Counted from the stretch's first letter, positions 45,432 to 54,319 are shown. The stretch is 64,000 nucleotides of DNA from Deltaproteobacteria bacterium (GCA_029553375.1 JAKPCH010000039.1:1-64000); one strand, 5' to 3'. The notes: generated from the sequence alone by a model not told the origin. Numbers and translations are program-made.

Positions 45432-46676
45432 TTAAGGCTTGGCCGGTATCGGTCGCGGTTCGTAGAGGACCCCCGCGTTGGACCGCGAACCGTTCTTGAT
45501 GAGCCGCTCCTTGACGATAAAACCCCTTTTTTCCTCATGACAGGCCTCGCAGGACCGGGTGCGGTCGGTCCGCTTGCGGATGTTGTGGACCGGCGCGTCC
45601 CAGTAGTTGGGCAAACGGTCGTAGTGGGTCATGGTGACGCCCTGTTTCTTGAAGGAGTCCCTGACCGTGGGGACGAGGCGCAGGGTCGTGACCGTGCGGT
45701 TGTTCTTCGGGCTCAGGCCCAGGACGAAATCGGCCTTGGACTGGGCGCCGCCCTCGTGGCACTCGAAGCAGTGGCGGTACTCCCCGGCGGAGTGACAACC
45801 GTAACAGCTCACCTTCCCCTCGTGGCGGAGATGGGCGATCCTCGTCGTGAGGCGCTCCTCGTTGCCCGGGCGGTGGCAGTCCCGGCAGGAGGGACGCCCC
45901 TTGACCTCCTCCTTGAAGCGGTAGGCCCTGCCGTCGCCGTGGAGGGCCCCGGCGCTGTGGCAGTCCATGCACATCATCCCCTTCTGGTAATGGACGTCCG
46001 CCTTTCCCCCGTAATCCCCCGTGTATTCCGGGTAGACCCGGCCGCCGTGGCAGAAGGCGCAGGTCTTCCCCTCGTCCCGCCTCACGAAACGGTGGCCCTT
46101 GATGAGACCGATACTGATCCCCCCCACGGCCGGGGCCTTGACGTGACAGGAGCCGCAAGTGGCGTGGCAGGACCGGCAGGACTGCTCGAAGACCCTCTCG
46201 TTGTAATCCCGCGCCTCCTTGTGGTTCATCCTCTTGGTGACGACGTGGCGGAAACCCGCCGTCGTGTAATGGAGGGCTTTGGAGTAGCGGGCGGCCGTCG
46301 CGCCGTGGCACTTGCCGCACAGGGAAAGGTCTTCCGAGGGGCGCTTCACCTTGCCCCGGTGGGCCAGGTCCTTGTCCGTTTGCGTGTCGTCCCCGCCGTG
46401 GCACGGGGTGCACCCCCCGGCAAAGTGGACATCGTCTTTCAGGAGGCCCGCGTCCACGAGAAAGCCCCTATGGTAGGTCTCCGCCGAGACCGGCGGAGGG
46501 GGGCCCGCTCACCCGCCCTCCTCGGCGTGGAGATCGGGCACCTTGCAGAGCCTCTTCAGGGCCCCTTCATCGGTGTGACAGGCGACGCAGGAACTCCGGC
46601 GGCCGGCGCCCCCGTCGGCTACCATGGTCAAAAGGGTCAGGAAAACTATCACCAACGCCCCTAAAGGATACCTCAT
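45432..46676 (-). CDS. Eleven-haem cytochrome c with in-frame UGA (candidate selenoprotein)
   Basis: Read through the UGA at 46511-46509 (codon 56), this is a 414-residue periplasmic cytochrome. The part before the UGA has a signal peptide (MRYPLGALVIVFLTLLT...), one haem site (CVACH) and DLHAEEGG. After the UGA the same frame goes on as AGPPPPVSAETYHRGF and holds ten more CXXCH sites: CTPCH, CGKCH, CRSCH, CGSCH, CAFCH, CMDCH, CRDCH, CYGCH, CFECH, CEACH. A SECIS-like hairpin follows the UGA and a good promoter precedes the gene, so selenocysteine is the best explanation. Alternatives are a true nonsense mutation or a separate gene from GTG 46457, which would lack a signal peptide and so could not mature its haems. 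It is the first gene of the operon. Confidence 0.75.
46479..46498 (-). promoter_or_regulatory. SECIS-like hairpin after the in-frame UGA
   Basis: On the minus strand, ten bases after the UGA, CTCCGCCG, loop GTCT, CGGCGGAG form a perfect 8-bp stem. The top reads GGUCU in RNA, the tip I recall for the E. coli fdhF SECIS, and the distance from UGA is similar. A lower GCCCC/GGGGC pairing could extend it. There is no bulged U as in E. coli. Confidence 0.65.
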
Positions 46677-46746
46677 CCCCCACCCGCCGAACCGGACAGT
46701 GAAAAACGCCTGAGACGTCCCGGAAAACAGCCGCCCTTCCGTCGGT

Positions 46747-46775
46747 ATTATAAAGGCTCCCGCCGCCGATCTCAA
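46747..46775 (-). promoter_or_regulatory. Promoter of the cytochrome-rhodanese operon
   Basis: On the minus strand, TTGAGA (46775-46770), exactly 17 bases, TATAAT (46752-46747). This is one of the best sigma-70-like promoters in the window. It would give a leader of about 64 bases before ATG 46676, which supports that start. Confidence 0.7.
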
Positions 46776-46876
46776 GGTTTATTTCGGGGGCGCGACATCG
46801 TCTCACCGCCGATTTGTCTTGCGGGGGGAATTCATAGCTGGTATGTCCTGGAGGACGAAAAGAACGGGGGAGAGGC

Positions 46877-49114
46877 ATGGGCGAATGGAGAAAGACGGCC
46901 TGCGTGCTCTGCGCTCAGAACTGCGGCCTCGAGGCCTATGTGGAGGGCGACACGATGGTCAAGGTCCGGGGCGACAGGGACAACCCCCGTTCCCGGGGCT
47001 ACGTGTGCCGCAAGGGCATGAACGTCGTCTTCCACCAGCACCACCGGGACCGCCTCACCCATCCCCTCAAGAGGGTCGGGTCCTCCTTCGTGAAGATCTC
47101 CTGGGAGGAGGCCGTCGGCGAGATCGCCTGGAAACTCAAGGAGATCGTCGAGCGGCACGGGCCCCGTTCCTTCGCCTACATGGGCGGCGGGGGCCAGGCC
47201 TGCCACTTCGAGGCGGCCTTCGGCGTCCGCCTGATGAGGAAACTCGGCTCCCGTTACCACTACAGCGCCCTCGGCCAGGAGCTGACGGGGATCTTCTGGG
47301 CCTCGGGGAGGTTCACGGGCCGCCAGTACCTCTTCACCATCGCCGACGAGGGGGAAGCGGACATGATCCTCGCCGTGGGCTGGAACGGCATGGAGAGCCA
47401 CCAGATGCCCCGGGCGCCGGTGGTGTTGCGGGAGTTTTCCCGTGACCCCGGCAAGCTCCTCGTCGTCATCGACCCCCGGAAATCGGAGACGGCCCGCATC
47501 GCCGACATCCACCTGGATCTCAGGCCCGGCACCGACGCCCTCCTGACCAGGGCCATGATCGCCGTCATCCTTCAGGAGGGTTGGGAGGACCGGGAGTACC
47601 TGGCCCGTCACACGGTGGGTCACGAGGAAATCAGGTCCCTCTTCGCCGGCTTCGACGCCCCCGAGGCGGTGAGGGTGTGCGGCCTGGATTTCCAGAGGGT
47701 CCGGGAGGTCTGCCGCCTCCTGACCACGAGGAGGTGGTGCATGCACACCGACCTGGGGGTGTACATGAACCGCCACAGCACCGCCGCCTCTTATCTCCAC
47801 CTCCTCCTGGCGGCCGTCTGCGGCCGCCTCTGCGTCCGGGGCGGCAACGTCATCCCCGGTCACCTCATGCCCATCGGCGCCCACACGGACGAGCGGGACC
47901 CGAAGACCTGGCGGACCGTCGCCACGGGTTTCCCCGCCCTCATGGGGGTCTTCCCGCCCAACGTCCTCCCCGAGGAGATCACCAGCGGCCACCCCGAGCG
48001 GGTGCGGGCCGTCCTCTGCTGTCAGTCCAACCCCCTGCGCTCCTACGCCGACACGACGGCCTACGAGGAGGCCTTCCGGGCCCTCGACCTCCTCGTGACC
48101 TGCGAGCTCGCCATGACGGAGACGGCGGCCCTGTCCCACTACGTCCTCCCCGCCCGGTCGGGCTACGAGTCCTGGGACGGGACGTTCTTCGCCTGGACCT
48201 TCCCGGAGGTCTATTTCCAGATGCGCCGCCCCGTCGTGGAGGCGAGGGGGGAACCCCTCGAGCTGGGGGAGATCCACGTGCGCCTCGCCGAGGCCCTGGG
48301 CTTCATACCCCCCCTGCCCGCCGATCTCCACGAGGCCGCCGCCAAGGACCGTCTGACCTTCGGCCTGGCCCTGATGGGGTTTCTCCGTGAAAACCCCCAG
48401 GCCCTCGCCGACATGCCCTTCATCCTGGCCAAGACCCTGGGACCGCGCCTCGGATCGGTCCACCTCGCGGCCCTCTGGGGCCTCCTCCAGGGGGCGCCGA
48501 AGGACTTCCGGAAGGCCGCCGCCCGCGCCGGTTTCAAGACCGGCCCCACCATGGGCGAGGAGTTGTTCCGGGCCGTCCTGGACCACCCCGAGGGCCTCAT
48601 CATCGCCGTGGCCGACGGCGAAGACAACTTCTCCCTCATCGCCCACGAGGACAAACGCCTCCATATCCACATCCCCGAGATGGACGACTGGGTGAGGGAG
48701 ATAGAGCCAGGGCGTGAAGAGGAGGCCCTGCGCCCCGATCCCCGCTTCCCCATGATCCTCCAGGCGGGACGCCACATGCGGATGAACGCCAACACCCTCA
48801 TGCGCGATCCCGCCTGGAACGAGGGCAAGCGGGCCTGCACGGTCCTCGTGAACCCCGCCGACGGCGAAAGGCTGGGCATCGGCGACGGCGACCAGGTACG
48901 GGTCGTCACGGCGGCCGGCGAGGCCGTCATCGAGGCGGAGGTGACGGAGGCGACGCGGGAGGGGCAGGTGATCATACCCCACGGCTTCGGTCTCGTCTAT
49001 CAGGGGGTCATCTACGGGGTGAACGTCAACCGCCTCACCAAGGCCGCCCACCGCGACCCCTTCGCGGCGACGCCCCTCCACCGGTACGTCCCCTGCCGTC
49101 TGGAAAAGGTCTGA
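46877..49114 (+). CDS. Molybdopterin oxidoreductase (DMSO reductase family)
   Basis: A 745-residue molybdenum or tungsten enzyme with no signal peptide, so probably cytoplasmic. The N-terminal [4Fe-4S] ligands are CVLCAQNC and YVCRKG. Further features are the pterin-binding ARSGYESWDG-like segment, CCQSNPLRSY, and the C-terminal dinucleotide-binding domain (RMNANTLMRDPAWNEG, ACTVLVNPADGERLGIGDGD). The family oxidises or reduces small molecules, or hydrates acetylene; the substrate cannot be named. No partner subunit is adjacent. It is divergent from the cytochrome operon, 200 bases apart, and may share its regulation. Confidence 0.9.
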   Translation: MGEWRKTACVLCAQNCGLEAYVEGDTMVKVRGDRDNPRSRGYVCRKGMNVVFHQHHRDRLTHPLKRVGSSFVKISWEEAVGEIAWKLKEIVERHGPRSFAYMGGGGQACHFEAAFGVRLMRKLGSRYHYSALGQELTGIFWASGRFTGRQYLFTIADEGEADMILAVGWNGMESHQMPRAPVVLREFSRDPGKLLVVIDPRKSETARIADIHLDLRPGTDALLTRAMIAVILQEGWEDREYLARHTVGHEEIRSLFAGFDAPEAVRVCGLDFQRVREVCRLLTTRRWCMHTDLGVYMNRHSTAASYLHLLLAAVCGRLCVRGGNVIPGHLMPIGAHTDERDPKTWRTVATGFPALMGVFPPNVLPEEITSGHPERVRAVLCCQSNPLRSYADTTAYEEAFRALDLLVTCELAMTETAALSHYVLPARSGYESWDGTFFAWTFPEVYFQMRRPVVEARGEPLELGEIHVRLAEALGFIPPLPADLHEAAAKDRLTFGLALMGFLRENPQALADMPFILAKTLGPRLGSVHLAALWGLLQGAPKDFRKAAARAGFKTGPTMGEELFRAVLDHPEGLIIAVADGEDNFSLIAHEDKRLHIHIPEMDDWVREIEPGREEEALRPDPRFPMILQAGRHMRMNANTLMRDPAWNEGKRACTVLVNPADGERLGIGDGDQVRVVTAAGEAVIEAEVTEATREGQVIIPHGFGLVYQGVIYGVNVNRLTKAAHRDPFAATPLHRYVPCRLEKV

Positions 49115-49466
49115 CCACCGGATCTCGCCCCTGAAGACCCGGCAGAGGGAGTGCACCAGCGCCTTCGAGGCCCCGGCCCTCATCGGGTTCGTCAGGGACA
49201 TGGCGGGGGGAAAAGGGGATTCCCCGTGACGATCCTCGTGGGCCTTTGCGCCGTCGGCAACGGCGGGTTCCGGGTCGTGGAGACGGGGCGTTTCGCCCTC
49301 GCCTTTTACGACAAGGAGACGGGGGAGGGATCCGCGTCGGCCTCGGACCCTGGCCGGCCTGCCGGGGCCTCGACCCCTATCGCGCCCCTTGACAAACCCG
49401 CCGGGGGAGCTATGTTAGCCCCGCCTTCCAAGGCACCTGAGGACATTTACGGGAGGATCATAGACC
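49115..49466. other. Gap with possible gene remnant and arsM promoter
   Basis: A 350-base gap. One frame (about 49226-49340) reads ILVGLCAVGNGGF, then GRFALAFYDKETGEG, which recalls the end of an FmdE-like domain, but no start or full domain is visible. It may be the worn remnant of a gene. The last part carries the arsM promoter. Confidence 0.35.
49389..49416 (+). promoter_or_regulatory. Promoter of arsM
   Basis: TTGACA (49389-49394), 16-base spacer, TATGTT (49411-49416), 50 bases before the arsM start. The -35 is perfect. No ArsR dyad is evident. Confidence 0.6.
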
Positions 49467-50228
49467 ATGGCCGACGATGGGAAGATCAAGAAGGTGGTGC
49501 GGGAAAGATACGGCGAACTGGCCCTCAGGGGCCTTTCCTGCTGTCAGTCCGCCTCGTGCTGTCCCGTGGAGATCGGTGAAAAGATCGGCTACACGGAGAC
49601 GGACCTCCAGGCCGCCCCCGAGGGGGCCAACCTGGGTCTCGGCTGCGGGAACCCCCTCGCCCTGGCCTCCCTGTCTCCGGGCGAAACGGTCCTCGACCTG
49701 GGCAGCGGGGCGGGTTTCGACTGTTTCCTCGCCGCCCGCAGGGTCGGCGCCACGGGCCGGGTGATCGGCGTGGACATGACGCCCGAGATGATCGAGAGGG
49801 CCCGCCGCAACGCCGAGACGGGGGGGTTCCAAAACGTGGAGTTCCGCCTCGGAGACATCGAGAACCTCCCCGTGGCGGAGGGAAGCGTCGACGTCGTCAT
49901 CTCCAACTGCGTCATCAACCTGGCCCCCGACAAGGAACGGGTCTTCAGGGAGGCCTTTCGCGTCCTGAAACCGGGGGGGAGGATCATGGTCTCCGACATC
50001 GTCCTGACGAGGCCCCTCCCGGAGGCCGTAAAAGATTCCGTCGCCGCCTACGTCGGCTGCATAGGCGGCGCCGTCCTCAAAGACGAGTACGTAGGCGCCC
50101 TGGCACGGGCTGGTTTCCAGGACATCACCGTCCGGTCCGAGACGCCCTACCCCCCCGAGGGGATGACGGCGGACCCCTCTCTCGTCGGGATCGCCCTCTC
50201 CCTCAACGTCACGGCGACGCGCCCGTAG
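49467..50228 (+). CDS. arsM: Arsenite methyltransferase
   Basis: A 253-residue SAM-dependent methyltransferase that methylates arsenite, possibly to volatile forms. The SAM site is [11 protein letters not shown], with GVDMTPEMI next. Arsenic-binding cysteines characteristic of ArsM are placed in GLGCGNP and ISNCVINL, and the N terminus carries extra cysteines ([14 protein letters not shown]). The start ATG 49467 is accepted though its ribosome-binding site (GGAGGATCAT upstream) is fairly distant. An intact G7 tract lies at 49973-49979. ArsC is encoded 43 kb away, so the arsenic genes are not clustered. Confidence 0.92.
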   Translation: MADDGKIKKVVRERYGELALRGLSCCQSASCCPVEIGEKIGYTETDLQAAPEGANLGLGCGNPLALASLSPGETVLDLGSGAGFDCFLAARRVGATGRVIGVDMTPEMIERARRNAETGGFQNVEFRLGDIENLPVAEGSVDVVISNCVINLAPDKERVFREAFRVLKPGGRIMVSDIVLTRPLPEAVKDSVAAYVGCIGGAVLKDEYVGALARAGFQDITVRSETPYPPEGMTADPSLVGIALSLNVTATRP

Positions 50229-50230
50229 GT

Positions 50231-51037
50231 TCAGACGACCGTCTTCCCCTCCCTTCTCTGCCGGGCGACATTGAGGAGATACTGATCCATCCCCTCCGCC
50301 GCCTCGGGCCGGAAGGCGTTGATCGCCCCTTCGCGGTCGGCGTCCGTGACGATGATCACCCGCTCGTTGGCCGCCAATCCCCTGAGAATGCCCCGAGCGG
50401 ACTCCTGGGGCGTGATGGCCGACTCGGGGGCGCCCCCGGCCTTGTCCCAGATGGGGGTGGCGACGGTCCCCGGGATGACCGTGGAAAAACGGATGTTCTC
50501 GTCCCAGAACTCGTAGCGCAACGAGCCCGTGAGGCCCACAAGGGCCGCCTTCGTGGCGCTGTACATGCTCTGCAAGGCCATGGGCGCGAAGGCGATCCCC
50601 GAGGCCGTGTTGGCGATGTGCCCGCCCCCCTGGGAGCGCATGACGGGCAACACGGCCCTGATCCCGTACAGGGCCCCGTAGAAATTCACGTCGAAGGCGA
50701 ACTTCCAATCCTCGTCCGTCGTCTCGTCGAAGGGTTTCACCAGCGCCAACCCGGCGTTGTTGAAGAGGAAGTCGATCCGGCCGCCCCCGAACTCCGCCGC
50801 CTGGGCGATCATGGAGGCGACGCTGTGCTGTTTCGTCACGTCCGTCTGGATCCCCAGGACCTTGCCGGGGTAGGCCCCGTCGAGCCTCGCCGTCTCCGCC
50901 TTGAGTTTCTCGGCGTTGAGATCCGCCAGGACGACGGCCCCGGCACCGAGGGAGAGGAGCAGTTCGCACAACGCCAGGCCGATCCCCGACGCCCCGCCGG
51001 TGACGACGGCGACCTTGTCTTCGTAATATTCCTTCAT
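50231..51037 (-). CDS. Short-chain dehydrogenase/reductase
   Basis: A 268-residue cytoplasmic NAD(P)-dependent enzyme. The cofactor motif is TGGASGIGLAL, then LADLN at the end of strand two (Asp suggests NAD preference), FNNAGLAL, and the catalytic Ser and Tyr-x3-Lys in NTASGIAF and SMYSATKAAL. The substrate is unknown. It is the last of a minus-strand set with an acetoacetate decarboxylase-like protein and a membrane protein, so a ketone or beta-keto acid route is possible. It ends two bases from the arsM stop. Confidence 0.9.
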   Translation of the reverse strand: MKEYYEDKVAVVTGGASGIGLALCELLLSLGAGAVVLADLNAEKLKAETARLDGAYPGKVLGIQTDVTKQHSVASMIAQAAEFGGGRIDFLFNNAGLALVKPFDETTDEDWKFAFDVNFYGALYGIRAVLPVMRSQGGGHIANTASGIAFAPMALQSMYSATKAALVGLTGSLRYEFWDENIRFSTVIPGTVATPIWDKAGGAPESAITPQESARGILRGLAANERVIIVTDADREGAINAFRPEAAEGMDQYLLNVARQRREGKTVV

Positions 51038-51102
51038 CTCTCAAACCCCCCTTTTCGTTCTTGATTCTCCTTCTTTGCGGACCCGTCGGCGGCCGGGGAT
51101 CC

Positions 51103-51888
51103 CTACTCGAGGACCCTCCCCCGGTTCTCCATCAGGGTCATGCGGCCCTTGGTCATCACGACGGGGGCCGTCTCGATCACGGGCAAGTCGGCAAGGGCCG
51201 CGATGATGTGCCACTGCATGGGATTCTGGTCCCAGGTCAACTTAGTCCAGCGGATCGTCCCCTTGCCCGTCCAGGCCCTCTCGGGTTCGCTGCGCATGGG
51301 GAAGAGGACGAACTGGCTCAGATCCGCCCCCGGCCCGCCCACCTTCGGGATGTAACGCCACCCGAGGGAATTGATGTCCGTCGCCAGGCCCCTTACCTCC
51401 TCCTCGCCGAGGGGCTTCAGATCCGTCGTCTCCAGCTCCAGGAAGGTGCTCCCCTCGAAGCTGAGACGGGTACGGTAAGTGCCGGCGACGATGTGGAGGT
51501 CCTCGATGTCGGCGTAGATCTTGGGGACGCCCATCATGTTCCCCGTCTGGATGGGCGTGGCCTTGTTCTCCCACAGGACGAGGGCGTAGCCCCCCTCCAG
51601 ACGGTCCCTGCGGCCCTGGAACCGCACGGGGGCCGTGACGGAAACGAGGTTGTAATAAGACCCGGCCATCCACTCGACCTCCCGGCACTGCTGGTACTGG
51701 ACGACCAACTCCGGAGTGGTCACCTCGAAACCCTCCGGGATATAGTCGGCCAGTCTCTCCCCATCCGTCGTGTAACGGTAGATCAGGCTCACGACGTCGT
51801 TGTAGTCGGCCCTGGCGGCGGGATCGAAGACATACCCCCCGAAGTGGGCCGGCATCCGGTAAGTCTTGTCCTTTTCGATCTTAAACAT
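51103..51888 (-). CDS. Acetoacetate decarboxylase-family protein
   Basis: A 261-residue cytoplasmic enzyme of the ADC fold, which decarboxylates beta-keto acids through a Schiff-base lysine. The candidate lysine is in MMGVPKIYADIE; many ADCs have a pair of lysines here, but this one has a single Lys. Other family parts are YIPEGFEV at the start of the fold and GGYALVLWENKATPI. ATG 51888 follows GGAGGGATT. It begins ten bases after the membrane protein gene and is followed by the SDR gene after about 65 bases. The true substrate may not be acetoacetate. Confidence 0.85.
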   Translation of the reverse strand: MFKIEKDKTYRMPAHFGGYVFDPAARADYNDVVSLIYRYTTDGERLADYIPEGFEVTTPELVVQYQQCREVEWMAGSYYNLVSVTAPVRFQGRRDRLEGGYALVLWENKATPIQTGNMMGVPKIYADIEDLHIVAGTYRTRLSFEGSTFLELETTDLKPLGEEEVRGLATDINSLGWRYIPKVGGPGADLSQFVLFPMRSEPERAWTGKGTIRWTKLTWDQNPMQWHIIAALADLPVIETAPVVMTKGRMTLMENRGRVLE

Positions 51889-51898
51889 AATCCCTCCT

Positions 51899-53125
51899 TC
51901 ATGCAGTTTGATCGATAACCTCCATGCCCGCCCGGAGCCCGTCCAGGACCGTCAGGACATGGAGAAGATACAACAGAACACCCCCGTTGGCGGCCAGGAT
52001 GACACCGATGACCACGCCGGGGACCAGACCGGGGATGAGCATCGAGGCGCCGAACATGACGGCCAGGATATTCAACGTCAGTTGGGTGAGAAAGAGCCTT
52101 TCCAGCACGGGGGGAACGGTCGGGCGCGGCCCCTTTCGCCGTCTTGCGGCCTGGGACCACATCTGGGCCAGGGCCGCGGCACCCCCCAGGAGGTTGAGGA
52201 CCCCGACGAGGACCGTCAGGGGCGACACCAGGATCCCCGGCACGATGCAGGAGACGATCCCCAGGGCCGCGAAGAGGAGCCCGCAAACCACCATCAACCA
52301 CGACCGGGTGAAAGGACCCAGGGGCGTACTCCCGAAGGCCAGCATCTGGACGGCGAAAATCACCATCAGCAGGCCGAGCTGGGCGCTCGCCGAGAAGGGG
52401 AGCAAACCCAGGCTCACGGGGACGAGGAGGGAGCCGAGAATCATCATGAAGACCCCCACCAGGACGAGCATCGACCGCTCGGCCGAGAGACCGACCTCTC
52501 CGACGGGGCGTCTTTGGGCCTCGGGATAGGAGCCGTATATCCTCCGGAGCACCTCGGCGAGGTAAAGGATGGCGGCGCCGAAAAAAAGGACCACGAAGGC
52601 GATCTGCCGCGTCGTCATCAGCTCCCGCCACCAGATGACGAGGCCGATGAGGATGGACAGGAGATAGACGGAGGCGCAGGCGAAGATCAGGTGCCTGAAG
52701 ATCCCCCCGTATTGCGCCCAATTCCTGAACTTGTCCGCGGCGAGAAACATCTGCAGAAGGAGGAGCAGACCCCCCGGGCCGAAGCAGATAAAGAGCAAGA
52801 CCCGGGGAAGGGGGGTCGCGAGGGGGAGGAAACAGGTCGTCATGCCCAGGGCGGCGATCAGGATACCCAGGGCGAAGAGGGGCCGCGACCGGGGCAGGTC
52901 GCCCAGGGGCGTCCGCCCGAGGGTGATGATCTGGAGGGCGAAGGTGATGAGGAGCAGCCCGTAGAGGCCGTTTTCGTAATAGGGGAGCGCCCCCCGCTCC
53001 ACGGGGAAGAGCAGGAGGCCCGCGATGACCATGGTCATGCCGCCGATGATCAGCATCACCGACTCCAAGGGGAGATCGGCCTCCCTCAGGATGGCGGTTC
53101 CCGGCCCGCCCGTCTTCCCCGTCAC
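51899..53125 (-). CDS. Polytopic membrane protein with internal duplication
   Basis: A 408-residue protein with about ten or more transmembrane helices and no recognised family. It consists of two related halves: MLIIGGMTMVIAGLLLFPVE with LGRTPLGDL in the first and MLVLVGVFMMILGSLLVPVS with FGSTPLGPF in the second, each followed by a helix pattern ALGIL or ALGIV and a Cys before FLP or VPG. GTG 53125 follows GAGGGA. It lies between a sugar-kinase-like gene and the ADC gene on the same strand. It could be a transporter or a membrane partner of the metabolic enzymes. Confidence 0.8.
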   Translation of the reverse strand: MTGKTGGPGTAILREADLPLESVMLIIGGMTMVIAGLLLFPVERGALPYYENGLYGLLLITFALQIITLGRTPLGDLPRSRPLFALGILIAALGMTTCFLPLATPLPRVLLFICFGPGGLLLLLQMFLAADKFRNWAQYGGIFRHLIFACASVYLLSILIGLVIWWRELMTTRQIAFVVLFFGAAILYLAEVLRRIYGSYPEAQRRPVGEVGLSAERSMLVLVGVFMMILGSLLVPVSLGLLPFSASAQLGLLMVIFAVQMLAFGSTPLGPFTRSWLMVVCGLLFAALGIVSCIVPGILVSPLTVLVGVLNLLGGAAALAQMWSQAARRRKGPRPTVPPVLERLFLTQLTLNILAVMFGASMLIPGLVPGVVIGVILAANGGVLLYLLHVLTVLDGLRAGMEVIDQTA

Positions 53126-53166
53126 GAAACGTCCCTCACGGCCCTAACCGGCAACGATCTCCCCCC

Positions 53167-54084
53167 TCATAACTTTGTTGATGATCTCTCGGCCCACGAC
53201 AACATCTCGTCCCCCGACGGTATGGCCGACCTGCCCCCCGGGCGGGTGGCGACGCGGGCGGCGGCCCGGTTGGCCAGGTCGAGACAGCGCCTCGCCTCCC
53301 AGCCCCGCAGGAGGCCATAGGCGACGGCGGCGTGAAAGACGTCGCCGCAGCCCGTCGTGTCCACGACCCTGACCTCGTGGGCCGGGGAACTGATCACCTC
53401 GCCGTCGGCGAGGGCCACATAACCCCTCGCCCCCAGGGTGACCCCCGTCAGGGACGGTCCCAGGGCGGCCAGTCTCCGACAGGCCTCGAGGGGGGCGTCT
53501 CCCCCGACGAGGGCCCGACAGAAGGTCTCGGAGACGATGAAGACATCGGAGAGGGCCGCCAGATCGAGCATGCCGTCCCTCAGGGTCCCGGCGTCGACGA
53601 CGACGGCCCGTCCCGCCCGGCGGGCGACGGCGGCGGCATGGAGGGAGGCCTCGATGAAGAGGCCGTCGGTGTAGAAGGTCCTCGCCGCCTCGATCCACGC
53701 CGTGTCTACCTCCGCCGGGGCGACGGCCCTGCCCGTGGGTCGCCTCCACAGGATCGTCCTTCTCCCCGTAACCGGCTCGGCGATGACGAAGGCGAACTGG
53801 GAACCCTCCCCCGCCCTCACCAAGAGGCCCCTCGTATCGACCCCTTCCGCCTCCAGGGAGGCCCGGATCTGCTCCCCGAACCCGTCATCCCCGACGACGC
53901 CGCAGAAAAGGCAGCGCCGACCCCACCGGGAGAGGGCGACGAGGGCCGTGGCCACGGGGCCTCCCCCCTGGACGATCATCCGTCGGAACTCGTGTTTCGT
54001 GTCCGGTGACGGGTAGGAGTCGAAGACGCCGACGTAGTCGAGGGAACACTGCCCCAGGCCGAAGACGTCGAAATCGGATGACAC
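53167..54084 (-). CDS. PfkB-family carbohydrate kinase
   Basis: A 305-residue cytoplasmic kinase that would phosphorylate a sugar or nucleoside with ATP. The first motif is QGGGPVATALVALSRWG and the C-terminal motif is VVDTTGCGDVFHAAVAYG, holding the catalytic Asp; the usual GAGD reads GCGD here, a mild variant. I chose GTG 54084, nine bases after GAGGA, over TTG 54093. It is close to the small Cys-rich protein gene and the membrane protein gene on the same strand. The substrate cannot be named. Confidence 0.88.
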   Translation of the reverse strand: MSSDFDVFGLGQCSLDYVGVFDSYPSPDTKHEFRRMIVQGGGPVATALVALSRWGRRCLFCGVVGDDGFGEQIRASLEAEGVDTRGLLVRAGEGSQFAFVIAEPVTGRRTILWRRPTGRAVAPAEVDTAWIEAARTFYTDGLFIEASLHAAAVARRAGRAVVVDAGTLRDGMLDLAALSDVFIVSETFCRALVGGDAPLEACRRLAALGPSLTGVTLGARGYVALADGEVISSPAHEVRVVDTTGCGDVFHAAVAYGLLRGWEARRCLDLANRAAARVATRPGGRSAIPSGDEMLSWAERSSTKL

Positions 54085-54127
54085 GATACCCAATCCTCAA
54101 GTGCCTGTATAAACGTCTTTTTCGTGT

Positions 54128-54319
54128 CTACGCCTCGTGGGCCTTCTTGCCGTAGACCCTCTCGTAGGCCGCGCAGTAGGGGCAGATGCCGTTCTCGACG
54201 TTCTTGACCAACCAGTAGGCGATGCCCCGCTGCTCCCTCCTGGCCCGTCGGCAAACGGGGCACTCCACGCAGCGCTGGGCCAGGCGCCGATCCCTTTCCT
54301 GCAGTGTCGAATCCCTCAT
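54128..54319 (-). CDS. Small cysteine-rich, zinc-ribbon-like protein
   Basis: A 63-residue basic protein with two cysteine knuckles, CVECPVC and CPYC, likely to bind one zinc. The middle (RGIAYWLVKNVENG) looks helical. It starts nine bases after the upstream reductase gene stop, which suggests co-translation with it, and precedes the PfkB-like gene by about 45 bases. The frame ends in KKAHEA. I do not recognise the family; small zinc-ribbon proteins often bind RNA, DNA or a partner enzyme. Confidence 0.65.
   Translation of the reverse strand: MRDSTLQERDRRLAQRCVECPVCRRARREQRGIAYWLVKNVENGICPYCAAYERVYGKKAHEA

Noticed and set aside
45432-46457. Independent cytochrome gene starting at GTG 46457
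   Set aside because: It would have no signal peptide and the section between 46457 and 46508 is open in the same frame as the exported first part. Promoter and SECIS-like hairpin favour one longer gene.
46832-49201. Long minus-strand open frame opposite the molybdopterin oxidoreductase
   Set aside because: Low-complexity sequence rich in G, D, E and H, with no motif. It is the shadow expected opposite a GC-rich coding frame.
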